DNA of 40,889 nt from assembly GCA_003553085.1 (NCBI GenBank), contig PUPH01000104.1, forward strand, positions 1 through 40,889, read 5' to 3'. The position numbers were made by a program, and so were the translations under genes. Source of the stretch: Thermoplasmata archaeon (lineage in GTDB: Archaea; Thermoplasmatota; Thermoplasmata; Halarchaeoplasmatales; Halarchaeoplasmataceae). Of this stretch, positions 14,953 through 23,547 are shown piece by piece. Position 1 is the first letter of the stretch; every line of letters starts with the position of its first letter. The notes under the pieces were generated by a model. The model saw only the letters and a list, made by a program, of their open reading frames with translations. It was not told the DNA's origin and made no database searches.

Positions 14953-15456
14953 ATGGGAAAAATGACAGATAAATCGTTAGAAGAAGCCTTCGCCGGAGAG
15001 TCTCAGGCACACATGAAATACCTGATCTTCAGCGAGGTGGCAGAGAGAGAAGGACTGGATAACATAGCCAGGCTGTTCAAAGGGATAGCCTACGCTGAGA
15101 AAGTGCATGCAACGAACCATGCGAGACAGCTGGACATGATAGGGAATACATCGGATAACCTTCAGTCAGGTATCGAAGGAGAGGACTTCGAGGTGCATGA
15201 TATGTACCCAGCCTACCATGCCATCGCACATCTTGAAGAAGATAAAGGAGCGCAGCAGTCCATCCACTATGCACTTGAAGCTGAGAAGATACATTCTAAG
15301 ATGTACAAGGACGCACAGAAAGTATCCAAAGAGGGTAAGGACATAGATCTGGACACACTTTACATATGTCCGGTATGCGGTTATACCCATGAAGGTGAGC
15401 CGCCGGAGAAATGTCCGGTATGCGGAATATCCAGCGAGCGGTTCAAGGATTTCTAA
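14953..15456 (+). CDS. rbr: Rubrerythrin
   Basis: A 167-residue NADH/rubredoxin-linked peroxidase: a four-helix diiron domain with EEAFAGESQAHMKY and EKVHATNH, and the second-half ligands in HLEEDKGAQQSIHYALEAEKIH. A C-terminal rubredoxin domain (CPVCGYTHEG, CPVCGISSERF) completes the classic architecture. The ATG at 14953 follows GGAGTGATATAT; an upstream in-frame start lies inside desulfoferrodoxin and is rejected. It removes peroxide in anaerobes. Confidence 0.96.
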   Translation: MGKMTDKSLEEAFAGESQAHMKYLIFSEVAEREGLDNIARLFKGIAYAEKVHATNHARQLDMIGNTSDNLQSGIEGEDFEVHDMYPAYHAIAHLEEDKGAQQSIHYALEAEKIHSKMYKDAQKVSKEGKDIDLDTLYICPVCGYTHEGEPPEKCPVCGISSERFKDF

Positions 15457-15468
15457 GGGGCGTAATTC

Positions 15469-15978
15469 ATGATCTCTGAAAAGATGGCCGAAGCCATCAA
15501 CGAGCAGATAAACGCGGAGATGTACTCGGGCTATCTATACCTCTCTATGGCGGTTGATTTCGCAGAGAAGAACCTGGACGGCTTCGAGCACTGGCTGCGT
15601 CTTCAGGCTCAGGAAGAGTTGGACCATGGCATGCGTTTCCTGGATTATCTGCAGGAACGAGGCGGTCACGTTGAGCTGGAAACCATCGAGAAGCCGGAAG
15701 TGGAGTGGAAGACTCCTCTTGAGGCATTCGAGTACGTTTACCAGCACGAATGCAAGGTTACCGGTATGATAAACGATCTTGTGGACCTTGCAGAGAAGGA
15801 GAACGACCGCGCCACCATGAACATGCTGCAGTGGTTCGTGGATGAACAGGTGGAGGAAGAAGATTCTGCCGATGAGATCGTGCAGAAGCTGAAGATGGTC
15901 GGGGATAACCCCAGTGCCCTATTGATGATGAACGAGAAGATGGCACAGAGACCTGTTTCGGAAGAAAATACCGAATAA
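15469..15978 (+). CDS. ftnA: Ferritin (FtnA-like)
   Basis: A 169-residue non-haem ferritin: NEQINAEMYSGYLYLSMA carries the first ligands, QAQEELDHGMRFLDYL the ExxH pair, and EQVEEEDSADEIV the third-helix acidic ligands. It oxidises and stores iron, limiting Fenton chemistry. It is the last gene of the redox cassette, and a strong hairpin follows. Length and motifs are normal. Confidence 0.95.
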   Translation: MISEKMAEAINEQINAEMYSGYLYLSMAVDFAEKNLDGFEHWLRLQAQEELDHGMRFLDYLQERGGHVELETIEKPEVEWKTPLEAFEYVYQHECKVTGMINDLVDLAEKENDRATMNMLQWFVDEQVEEEDSADEIVQKLKMVGDNPSALLMMNEKMAQRPVSEENTE

Positions 15979-15996
15979 AGCGTAAACCTACAAAAT

Positions 15997-16021
15997 GAGG
16001 GGGACGAACTTTCGCCCCCTC
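15997..16021 (+). terminator. GC-rich hairpin after the ferritin gene
   Basis: GAGGGGG pairs with CCCCCTC across a short interval in which CGAA and TTCG can also pair, giving a stable stem of about 11 bp with a single bulge. No long U-tract follows, but the stem closes the redox cassette and precedes the next gene by 33 bp. Intrinsic hairpins are uncommon in archaea; it may instead protect the mRNA end. Confidence 0.5.
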
Positions 16022-16054
16022 TTCGAAACCCTTTCCTAAAATGGAGATGACGAT

Positions 16055-17743
16055 ATGGGATCTAAAGATGATGTAAAGGCTATGGATGAAGAGTTATTCA
16101 CGGTGATAATAGGTGGTCAGGCCGGACAAGGTGTGAAAAAGGCTGGTGAGGCCCTGTCTAAATTTTTCTTGGAAAAAGGTAGATATGTGTTTGAGATGGA
16201 CGACTATCAGAGCTTGATACGAGGAGGGCACAATTTTGCCTCTGTTAGCTCTTCCACGGAAGAAATATTCAGCCATCACATGAGAGCCGATGTAGTGGTG
16301 AACCTTGATAAGACCAGTTATGAGATGCACAAGAAAAATCTCACACCGGACGGACTGAACTTTTACAACTCCGATGAGATAGAAAACGGAGAGGGGATAG
16401 GACTTCCCTTGACCAGTATGAGCAAGGAGTTCCAAAGACCGCAGTTGATCATGGGTGTTACCGGTATTGCAGTACTGGCCGCAGTTGTGGGTGAAAACAA
16501 AGATTCCTTGGTCTCTTTGGTGAACAGTGTATATCCGCGCGGGAAGGAGGATAATACCGCTTTCTCAAAGTTGGTTTATGATGAAGTCTTGGATAAAGTA
16601 GGTTCCACCTTGGATCTGAAAGAGGGAGACTGCCGGAATAGGATGTTCCCGGGCAACCACGTTATAGCTCTGGGAGCGGCTTCCGCAGGGTTGGATATCT
16701 ACTTTGCATACCCCATGACTCCAGCGTCATCGATACTTCACTTTTACGCATCACATGGTGACAAGTTAGGAGTTACCGCTGTACATCCGGAGAGTGAGAT
16801 AGCCGTCGCCAATATGGCTATCGGAGCTACCATCGCAGGTGCAAGGTCCATGGTGGGAACAAGTGGTGGTGGATTCGCACTCATGGCCGAAGCCTTTTCT
16901 TTGGCGGGTATGGTCGAATCACCCGTTCTTTTCGTACTCTCATCGAGACCCGGGCCGGCCACAGGAGTTCCCACATACACCGAGCAGGGAGATCTGGGTT
17001 TTGCTTTACATCAGGGTCACGGCGACTTCCCGAGGATAGTCGCTTCACCGGGAGATATGGAGGAAGCCTTCTATCTAACAGCGGATATGCTTTCCTTGTT
17101 GTGGAAGTATCAAACTCCCGGCATTATCCTTACTGAGAAACACCTATCCGAGAGCTCGATGTGCATGGACGTCGATCCTTCCAAGGTGAGAACTGTTGAA
17201 CCACGTATGCATGAAGAGGATACGGAGTACAAAAGATATCTATCTACGGAAGACGGAGTGTCTCCACTCAAGTTCCCCCCCTCCAAAGAGGCGATAAAGT
17301 GGAACGGTGAAGAGCACGATGAATACGGTATAACCACTTCCAGATCTGAAGAGGTAGCTGCCATGCACGATAAGAGACATAAGAAGGAAGAAGTCATACT
17401 GGAAGAGTTAAAGGACCGACATACCGTCAACGTTTACGGATCGGGTGAGAACGTGATATTCACCTACGGTTCCACAACGCTCAGCGTAAGAGAGGCTCTG
17501 CGATGCTCAGGCATAGAGGCAAAAGTTGTACAACCCATATACCTGAGACCATTACCTACCTGGGAGCTAAAAAAGCATGTGGAAGGCAGGTCCATAGTCG
17601 TTGAACAGAGTGTAGCCCAGCAATTCAGCACTCTACTAGAAGATAAGATCGGATTAGAGCCCACATCGGTTATCAAACGATATGATGGGAGGCCCTTCGA
17701 TCCCATGGATCTGGCTGGAAAGATAAAGGAGGCGATAAGATGA
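16055..17743 (+). CDS. korA: 2-oxoacid:ferredoxin oxidoreductase, fused gamma-alpha subunit
   Basis: Residues about 12-190 are the gamma domain (GGQAGQGVKKAGEALS, DDYQSLIRGGHN); residues 200-560 are the pyrimidine-binding alpha domain (YPMTPASSI, VHPESEIAVANMAIGA, GTSGGGFALMAEAFSLAG). This fused layout is typical of KorA. Together with the following beta subunit it oxidatively decarboxylates a 2-oxoacid to acyl-CoA and reduces ferredoxin. The substrate (2-oxoglutarate or branched-chain) cannot be settled by eye. GGAGATGA sets the ATG. The 3' end overlaps korB as ATGA. No ferredoxin-domain delta subunit is present. Confidence 0.92.
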   Translation: MGSKDDVKAMDEELFTVIIGGQAGQGVKKAGEALSKFFLEKGRYVFEMDDYQSLIRGGHNFASVSSSTEEIFSHHMRADVVVNLDKTSYEMHKKNLTPDGLNFYNSDEIENGEGIGLPLTSMSKEFQRPQLIMGVTGIAVLAAVVGENKDSLVSLVNSVYPRGKEDNTAFSKLVYDEVLDKVGSTLDLKEGDCRNRMFPGNHVIALGAASAGLDIYFAYPMTPASSILHFYASHGDKLGVTAVHPESEIAVANMAIGATIAGARSMVGTSGGGFALMAEAFSLAGMVESPVLFVLSSRPGPATGVPTYTEQGDLGFALHQGHGDFPRIVASPGDMEEAFYLTADMLSLLWKYQTPGIILTEKHLSESSMCMDVDPSKVRTVEPRMHEEDTEYKRYLSTEDGVSPLKFPPSKEAIKWNGEEHDEYGITTSRSEEVAAMHDKRHKKEEVILEELKDRHTVNVYGSGENVIFTYGSTTLSVREALRCSGIEAKVVQPIYLRPLPTWELKKHVEGRSIVVEQSVAQQFSTLLEDKIGLEPTSVIKRYDGRPFDPMDLAGKIKEAIR

Positions 17744-18582
17744 GCGGCGATCTGGATACCGGTGCGGAAATAACATGGTGTACCGGATGTGGAAACTTCG
17801 GGATACTGGCGGCGGTGAAGAAGGCTGTTAAAAAGTTAGAAGAGAACGGCATATCAAGGGAGGATATAGTCATATCCACCGGGATTGGATGTCACGGGAA
17901 GATATTCGACTACTTAGATCTCAGCGGGATATATTCATTACACGGTCGTGAAGTGGCCAGTGCCGAAGGTATCAAGTTAGGCAATCCTGACCTGAAGATC
18001 ATCGCATTTGGAGGTGATGGTGATTGTTACGGTGAAGGATTAGCCCATCTTCTTTTTGCAGCGAAAAGGAACATCGATATAACGGTGATAGTGCACAACA
18101 ACGGCGCGTACGCCCTGACCACGGGACAGGCCTCCCCCACCAGTCCGAAGGGGTTCAAAGGTCCCGCAACACCTGGAGGAAGTGTGGAGCCACCTATCGA
18201 ACCTCTGGGACTGTTGTTATCCGCAGGTGCCTCCTTCGTGTCCAGGGGATACGCCGGTAAGGTAAAGCATCTGTCGGATCTGATAGTTCAGGCGGTCGAA
18301 CATCCTGGATTCGCCCACATCGACGTGCTTCAGCCGAGTGTGGTTTTCACCGATTACTATGAGGAATACAACGAGTTGGTGGATGAGTTGGAAGATACTA
18401 GATCCACAAAATTCGAAGCCATGGAGCTCGCTCAGGAATCCGATAGATTACCCATCGGAGTATTTTATCGAGAAGAAAGGCCCACGTACAACGAAGAGTT
18501 GTTGGGAGAGCGAAATCCTGTAAAGGATAGGCTGAGTGATGAAAAACGGTTGAAGGAGATCCGAGCCTTTTTGGATGTGTGA
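17740..18582 (+). CDS. korB: 2-oxoacid:ferredoxin oxidoreductase beta subunit
   Basis: A 280-residue thiamine-diphosphate-binding subunit. WCTGCGNFG near the N terminus and GIGCHG carry cluster cysteines, and GDGDCYGEG...HNNGAYALTTGQASPT is the TPP/Mg motif, followed by the second conserved block SVVFTDY. It completes the enzyme with the upstream gamma-alpha subunit, to which it is translationally coupled. The convergent P5C dehydrogenase gene ends 10 bp later. The acyl-CoA formed and reduced ferredoxin suit amino-acid fermentation. Confidence 0.93.
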   Translation: MSGDLDTGAEITWCTGCGNFGILAAVKKAVKKLEENGISREDIVISTGIGCHGKIFDYLDLSGIYSLHGREVASAEGIKLGNPDLKIIAFGGDGDCYGEGLAHLLFAAKRNIDITVIVHNNGAYALTTGQASPTSPKGFKGPATPGGSVEPPIEPLGLLLSAGASFVSRGYAGKVKHLSDLIVQAVEHPGFAHIDVLQPSVVFTDYYEEYNELVDELEDTRSTKFEAMELAQESDRLPIGVFYREERPTYNEELLGERNPVKDRLSDEKRLKEIRAFLDV

Positions 18583-18591
18583 TCTTGTTGT

Positions 18592-20211
18592 TCATTCTAC
18601 CATGAATTTCCTCCTCCAGTCCTCGGCGGGTAGGATAGTTTCTTTGATGGATCTTGGATTCATCCATCTAAGTAAATTAGTCCAATAACCCGCTTTGTCA
18701 TTTGTACCTGAATGTCTAGTGCCTCCGAAGGGTTGTCTGCCGACCACTGCACCGGTTGGTTTATCATTGATGTAAAGGTTACCTGCAGAATATCTTAACA
18801 CCCTTTCAGCCAAATGTGTCACATGGCTATCTTTGGAAAATATGGATCCGGTCAATGAATAAGGAGAGGTCTGGTCACACAGCTTCAAGGTTTCTTCGTA
18901 TTCCTCTTCATCATATAGATATATGGTGACTACAGGTCCGAATATCTCTTCACTCATCATTTTTCCTCGAGGATCATCGGTTTTTACTATGGTCGGTTCG
19001 ATGAACCACCCCTTAGTTGAGTCAGATTTACCGCCGAGAACCGTAGTACAATCTTCGTTTTCTTCAGCATATTTGATGTAATCTGTGATATCATCAAAGG
19101 CCTTTTCATCTATGACCGCACCCATGTAACTTCTAAGATCATCCACCGGTCCACAAGGTATCTTCGATACCTCTCTCTTCAATGTATCTTCCAACCGACC
19201 CCACATGCTCTCAGGACAGTATACTCTAGATGATGCCGAACACTTTTGACCTTGATACCCGAAAGAACCACGGATTATGTTCAAAGCGGCGTTCTTAATA
19301 TCTGCGGATTTATGTATGAAAACAAAATCCTTACCACCGGTTTCACCGACAATCCTTGGAAAGTTACGATAGTTTTCTATATTTGAATTGATCACTTTCC
19401 AGAGATGAACTAAGGTTTCGTAGCTTCCTGTAAAATTCAGTCCCGCTAGATCAGGGTGTTTCGTGATCAGACCGGATATCTCACTGGCAAATGGTACAAA
19501 GTTTATTACTCCCTCTTCGAGTCCGGCCTCCATCAATATCTTCATTATCTCAAAATTAGAAAATGATACATTCAGAGATGGTTTCCATATCACAGTATTT
19601 CCTACTATGGCAGGTGCTGAAGGCAGATTTCCAGCTATGGAATAGAAGTTGAAGGGTGATATAGCCAAGACGAATCCTTCTAAAGGCCTCCAATCTAGCC
19701 TGTTCATCTCACCTTCTATTTGATCCGGCTGTTGTTTATATATGAAGTTCATGTAGTACGAATTCAGTCTCCAGAAATCAACCAGCTCGGCGAGATCTAT
19801 CTCGGCTTCATATGGATTTTTTGACTGATTCATCATTATCGCAGCGATATTTCTGAAACGTCTTGGGCCTGCCAATAGATCTGCGGCCTTTCTGAATACC
19901 GCCGCTCGATGATACCAATTCAGTTCGGACCAGCATCCATGTGAGTTCAGAGCTGACTCGATGGCCATATTTAGTTCATCCTTTCCGGCAAGATGCACCC
20001 TGGCTAGAACCTTATCGTGATCATGAGGACAGTGAACTTCCTTGATCTCTCCCGTTTTAATCTTTTCACCATTGATTATCAAGGGGACCTCGATCACCTC
20101 GCCTTTTATAGTATTCAATTCATTAATCAGTTCATCCCTTTCCGAAGACCCAGGTGTGTAATCGATCAACCTCTCCATCTCGTTTTTTGGTTTCTCAACA
20201 GACCATATCAT
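18592..20211 (-). CDS. L-glutamate gamma-semialdehyde (pyrroline-5-carboxylate) dehydrogenase
   Basis: A 539-residue aldehyde dehydrogenase of the ALDH4/P5CDH type. Catalytic Glu290 is in VGETGGKDF and Cys324 in GYQGQKCSASSR; NAD-binding ISPFNFYSIAGN and the C-terminal RQPFGGTRHSGTNDKAG are characteristic. It oxidises glutamate semialdehyde to glutamate with NAD, in proline or ornithine/arginine breakdown. No proline dehydrogenase lies beside it. An AGAGGT site precedes the ATG at 20211. The sequence is somewhat more AT-rich in third positions than its neighbours by eye, which could mean transfer, since this type is common in bacteria and eukaryotes. Confidence 0.9.
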   Translation of the reverse strand: MIWSVEKPKNEMERLIDYTPGSSERDELINELNTIKGEVIEVPLIINGEKIKTGEIKEVHCPHDHDKVLARVHLAGKDELNMAIESALNSHGCWSELNWYHRAAVFRKAADLLAGPRRFRNIAAIMMNQSKNPYEAEIDLAELVDFWRLNSYYMNFIYKQQPDQIEGEMNRLDWRPLEGFVLAISPFNFYSIAGNLPSAPAIVGNTVIWKPSLNVSFSNFEIMKILMEAGLEEGVINFVPFASEISGLITKHPDLAGLNFTGSYETLVHLWKVINSNIENYRNFPRIVGETGGKDFVFIHKSADIKNAALNIIRGSFGYQGQKCSASSRVYCPESMWGRLEDTLKREVSKIPCGPVDDLRSYMGAVIDEKAFDDITDYIKYAEENEDCTTVLGGKSDSTKGWFIEPTIVKTDDPRGKMMSEEIFGPVVTIYLYDEEEYEETLKLCDQTSPYSLTGSIFSKDSHVTHLAERVLRYSAGNLYINDKPTGAVVGRQPFGGTRHSGTNDKAGYWTNLLRWMNPRSIKETILPAEDWRRKFMVE

Positions 20212-20369
20212 ACCTATACCTCTTGTTATTATTACGATCGATTAGGTTAAAAGATTTACTAGGGAAGCACCAAAAGTATAAAATCATACGATGTTCATCA
20301 CCCTGTTAAGATAGGAAAACTCTCCAAAGGTATGAGAGAGGTATCTTAATAAAAAAGGGATATGATAAT

Positions 20370-22355
20370 ATGTCATTCAAAGATGTGATAGATGAAGAGG
20401 AGAGGGAGGCATACATGCTGTGTAACGAAGCAATAGTACGTGCGGCATTGGAGGCCGACGTACAGCTTGTATCCTTCTACCCGGGAGCACCGCAGACCGA
20501 GATATTAGATAATTTTGAAAGGGCGTCCAATAAGTATGATCTCAGGATCGAAGTTGCGGCGAACGAAAAGGTGGCCCTGGAGACAGTTGCCGGAGGTGCC
20601 ATGCTTGGTAAGCGTTCCCTCACATCCATGAAAAGTGTAGGTACCAACGTTGCCTCAGACGCTCTATATACTTTGGCTTACACCGGCTTGGACGGTGGAT
20701 GCCTATGTTTGATAGCCGACGACCCTCATGCTCATTCTTCCCAATCTGAGCAGGATGGTAGGTGGTTCGGTTTAACAGCATACCTACCCATGCTTGAACC
20801 CAGTACACCACGGGAGGCCATGGAGATGGTGAAAAAGGGGTTCGAACTGTCTGAAGAATTCGGAACCCTGGTTCTGATCAGGACAACGACGAGGGTGAAC
20901 CACCAGAGCGGGATCGTACCGCTGGGACCCATGGATCGGACACCGTTCGAAAAAGTTTCCTGGAAGGACATGAAACGCCCATACACCTCAGTGGGTGAAC
21001 TTGCCAGGAAAGGAAAGAAGGAGATGTTGGAGCGGATGGAAAACATACGCGAAAAGATGGCAGATAGTTCACTCAATCGTATAGAGTACTTCGACGGTAA
21101 GAAACTCATGGATGAAGGTGGAAGTGAAGAAGAATTGGGTGTGATCACCGCAGGTGTGGCCCACAGCTATACCGTGGAAGCCCTTTCTCGACTGGAATTA
21201 TCAGCTAAGATATTGAAGCTGGGCGTTATCAATCCCTTGCCAGAAGAGGTCATCAAGAAATTCTGCGAAGGATTGGACAAGGTCGTGGTCGTGGAGGAGT
21301 TATCCCCATACATAGAGGATGTTGTCCGGCGTTTGGTCAAGGATGTAGATGTTTACGGTAAGCGAACCGGTCATCTTTCAGAGGCTCTCGAGTACGATAT
21401 ACCCGCCGTGATACAAGGATTATCAGAGATAACCGGAGTGGAAGAACCATTCGATTACAAAGAGCACTGCAGGAAGATGAAAAAGTATGCGGAGATCCTT
21501 CCACAAAGATTGCCGGTGTTCTGTGCCGGATGCCCCCATCGAGCGACCTTTTGGGCTCTTCGCAGGGCGGTTGGTGATCCAGATAAAGTTTTCTTTGCAA
21601 ACGACATAGGATGTTACTCCATGATGTGCTTACCGCCGATACAGTGGAGCGATACTCTGCTCTGCATGGGTGCTTCTATGGGTGTTGCAGCCGGTGTTCA
21701 GTATGCGGCCGAGGAAAAAACCATCGCTGTTATAGGAGATTCTACTCTGTTCCATGCCGGTTTGCCAGGTGTGGTTAATTTAGTCCACAATGAAGACGAT
21801 GTCACAATATTCGTACTCGATAACGCGGTGACCGCAATGACCGGACAGCAGTCACATCCAGGGAATCCGAAAAAGGCCGGAGGGCGAGAGGGGAAGAAGG
21901 TAGATATACGCCCGGTTCTGGAAGGTATCGGTGTGGAGAAGATATATGACATATCTTCCTACGAGGTAAAGGACAACGTGGATACTATAAAGGAAGCTCT
22001 CGCTCATCAAGGGGTTTCAGCCGTGATATCCCATGGAGAATGTGCACTGTATCACTTCAGGAACTACAGACATGCCGGAGGCGAATTAGTACCGTACTTT
22101 ATAGATCTGAATAAGTGTGAAAGCGTCCATGCCTGCGTATTGAACTTCATGTGTCCCGCCATATCGGTCATGCCGGAAGAAGATGGTAAGGCAAGGATAC
22201 ATCAGGATATATGTGTAGGCTGCGGTGTGTGTTCCAAGCTCTGTCCTAAGGGAGCTATCAAATCGACTGCAACCATGTACGGTGGGGATGATAAACCGGT
22301 GCTGACCGTGGAGGATTATGAAAAGTATCAAGAGAAAAAGGAGGCGGAAAAATGA
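20370..22355 (+). CDS. iorA: Indolepyruvate ferredoxin oxidoreductase, alpha subunit
   Basis: A 661-residue TPP enzyme that decarboxylates aryl pyruvates from aromatic amino acids to aryl-acetyl-CoA and reduces ferredoxin. Seen are SFYPGAPQTEI, VAANEKVALETVAGGAMLG, SVGTNVASD, CAGCPHRATFWAL, the TPP block GDSTLFHAG...DNAVTAMTGQQSHPG, and a C-terminal ferredoxin domain. The second cluster motif CVGCGVCSKLCP is intact; the first reads CESVHAC...CP, with Val where the second Cys is expected. A TATCTTAATAAAA element about 20-25 nt upstream supports the start. Coupled to iorB by ATGA. Confidence 0.95.
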   Translation: MSFKDVIDEEEREAYMLCNEAIVRAALEADVQLVSFYPGAPQTEILDNFERASNKYDLRIEVAANEKVALETVAGGAMLGKRSLTSMKSVGTNVASDALYTLAYTGLDGGCLCLIADDPHAHSSQSEQDGRWFGLTAYLPMLEPSTPREAMEMVKKGFELSEEFGTLVLIRTTTRVNHQSGIVPLGPMDRTPFEKVSWKDMKRPYTSVGELARKGKKEMLERMENIREKMADSSLNRIEYFDGKKLMDEGGSEEELGVITAGVAHSYTVEALSRLELSAKILKLGVINPLPEEVIKKFCEGLDKVVVVEELSPYIEDVVRRLVKDVDVYGKRTGHLSEALEYDIPAVIQGLSEITGVEEPFDYKEHCRKMKKYAEILPQRLPVFCAGCPHRATFWALRRAVGDPDKVFFANDIGCYSMMCLPPIQWSDTLLCMGASMGVAAGVQYAAEEKTIAVIGDSTLFHAGLPGVVNLVHNEDDVTIFVLDNAVTAMTGQQSHPGNPKKAGGREGKKVDIRPVLEGIGVEKIYDISSYEVKDNVDTIKEALAHQGVSAVISHGECALYHFRNYRHAGGELVPYFIDLNKCESVHACVLNFMCPAISVMPEEDGKARIHQDICVGCGVCSKLCPKGAIKSTATMYGGDDKPVLTVEDYEKYQEKKEAEK

Positions 22356-22960
22356 AGGGAACTAACATAATACTGTGCGGAATCGGTGGAGAGGGCTTGG
22401 TGATGCTGTCGAACGTGATCGGAGAGGCCTGTAGGCTCGCGGGAAAGAACGTTATATCCGGAGAGATGCACGGTCTAGCCCAGCGATCCGGTTCAGTCAT
22501 AGTACACATGCGAATAGGAGAAGAGGTACTTTCACCCCTGATACCTCCCGGCGAAGCGGATATGATAGTGGCATTGGAGGCCATGGAGGCTCTTAGATAC
22601 CTGTATTATCTTAAGCCCGGCGGTGTAGTTCTGACCAACAAACGATTGGTACATCCTCCCGGAGAGACACACGATCTCGTTATGAAAAAGATAGATAAAT
22701 ACGTGGAATACGACGAAGTCGTCGAGGCGATCAAAGAGGCTGGGGCCGAATTACGAGAAGTCAACGCTCTCTCATTGGCGAAGAAAGCCGGAGAGGTAAG
22801 AGCCCAGAATGTAGTCATGGTGGGAGCTTTATGCTCCGCTCTGGAAGGTGTTATACCTAGAGATAGTCTTATCCAGGCTGTTAAAGGAACTGTGCCAGAG
22901 AAGGCCGTGGAAAGCAACGTCGAGGCATTCGAGTTGGGAGTAGACGCATACGGGGATTAA
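22352..22960 (+). CDS. iorB: Indolepyruvate ferredoxin oxidoreductase, beta subunit
   Basis: A 202-residue gamma-type subunit with CGIGGEGLVMLSNVIGEA at the N terminus, EMHGLAQRSGSV in the middle and the usual alpha/beta fold. It partners IorA in aromatic amino-acid oxidation. Its ATG overlaps the iorA stop. The last 35 codons or so have a diverged second copy at 24311-24435, showing that a segment from here into the following nitroreductase gene was duplicated. The gene itself is complete. Confidence 0.94.
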   Translation: MKGTNIILCGIGGEGLVMLSNVIGEACRLAGKNVISGEMHGLAQRSGSVIVHMRIGEEVLSPLIPPGEADMIVALEAMEALRYLYYLKPGGVVLTNKRLVHPPGETHDLVMKKIDKYVEYDEVVEAIKEAGAELREVNALSLAKKAGEVRAQNVVMVGALCSALEGVIPRDSLIQAVKGTVPEKAVESNVEAFELGVDAYGD

Positions 22961-22962
22961 GG

Positions 22963-23366
22963 AAGCAATCGGTAGCGTAAAGAGTTTACATAGTCCTGGA
23001 AAAGATTCAGATAGACGATGATACATTTGGAGAGTTGACTACCGGTATTCAACTGGCTCCGTCGTATTTCAGCAACCAGCCTTTGAATTACATCTTCGTA
23101 CGGGATCCGGAGATGTTGCAGAAGATGAAGAACTTTATGTCCAAGGGGAACGAATGGATCTTCGGGGCGTCCATGATCGACGCTGTATTCTCCAAGATAG
23201 AAGATGATTGTATTATCGAAGACCGGAATGACCACCTTTTCGATACCAGTATGGCAGAGGCTTTCATGATACTCTAGGCGATCGAATTTGGCCTAGTTGC
23301 ACTCATCACATCGACAAATATTTGGGAGAAAACGGCAGGATAGGAAGCCGGTGGAAGAATTAGCTC
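22963..23366 (+). pseudogene. Decayed nitroreductase (first copy)
   Basis: Directly after iorB the sequence aligns with the intact nitroreductase at 24483-25034 but has lost its reading frame. An initial EAI... segment runs into a stop; one frame over, IQIDDDTFGEL continues through SYFSNQPLNYIFVRDPEMLQKMKNFMSKGNEW to FMIL, then a TAG stands where the intact copy has Arg, followed by AIEFGLVA. Further on, most of the C-terminal region is deleted, but the end (a stretch like EK..ERKKVEEF) is recognisable up to about 23366. This is a clear paralogous pseudogene, not an independent short gene. Confidence 0.8.
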
Positions 23367-23547
23367 ATATATATGTAATTGATATACTTTAGGCAGTTTG
23401 TCAATACGAGCATTTATAATATATGGTACTCATAGTAAGCACAGAATAGAAAATATGATTAATACGTTGTTCATGAAATAGAGATTAAGAACGATATACC
23501 TTCATAGGTTAAAACATACGTTTGGAAAGGAAGATGTCAAAGATTTC

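Noticed and set aside
23035-23277. An independent 80-residue protein after iorB
   Set aside because: It is the middle part of a decayed nitroreductase paralogue of the gene at 24483-25034.
23367-23547. AT-rich stretch searched for a gene, tRNA or CRISPR repeats
   Set aside because: Several stops in all frames, no cloverleaf and no regular repeats; probably decayed sequence and the upstream region of the core-deleted ATPase.
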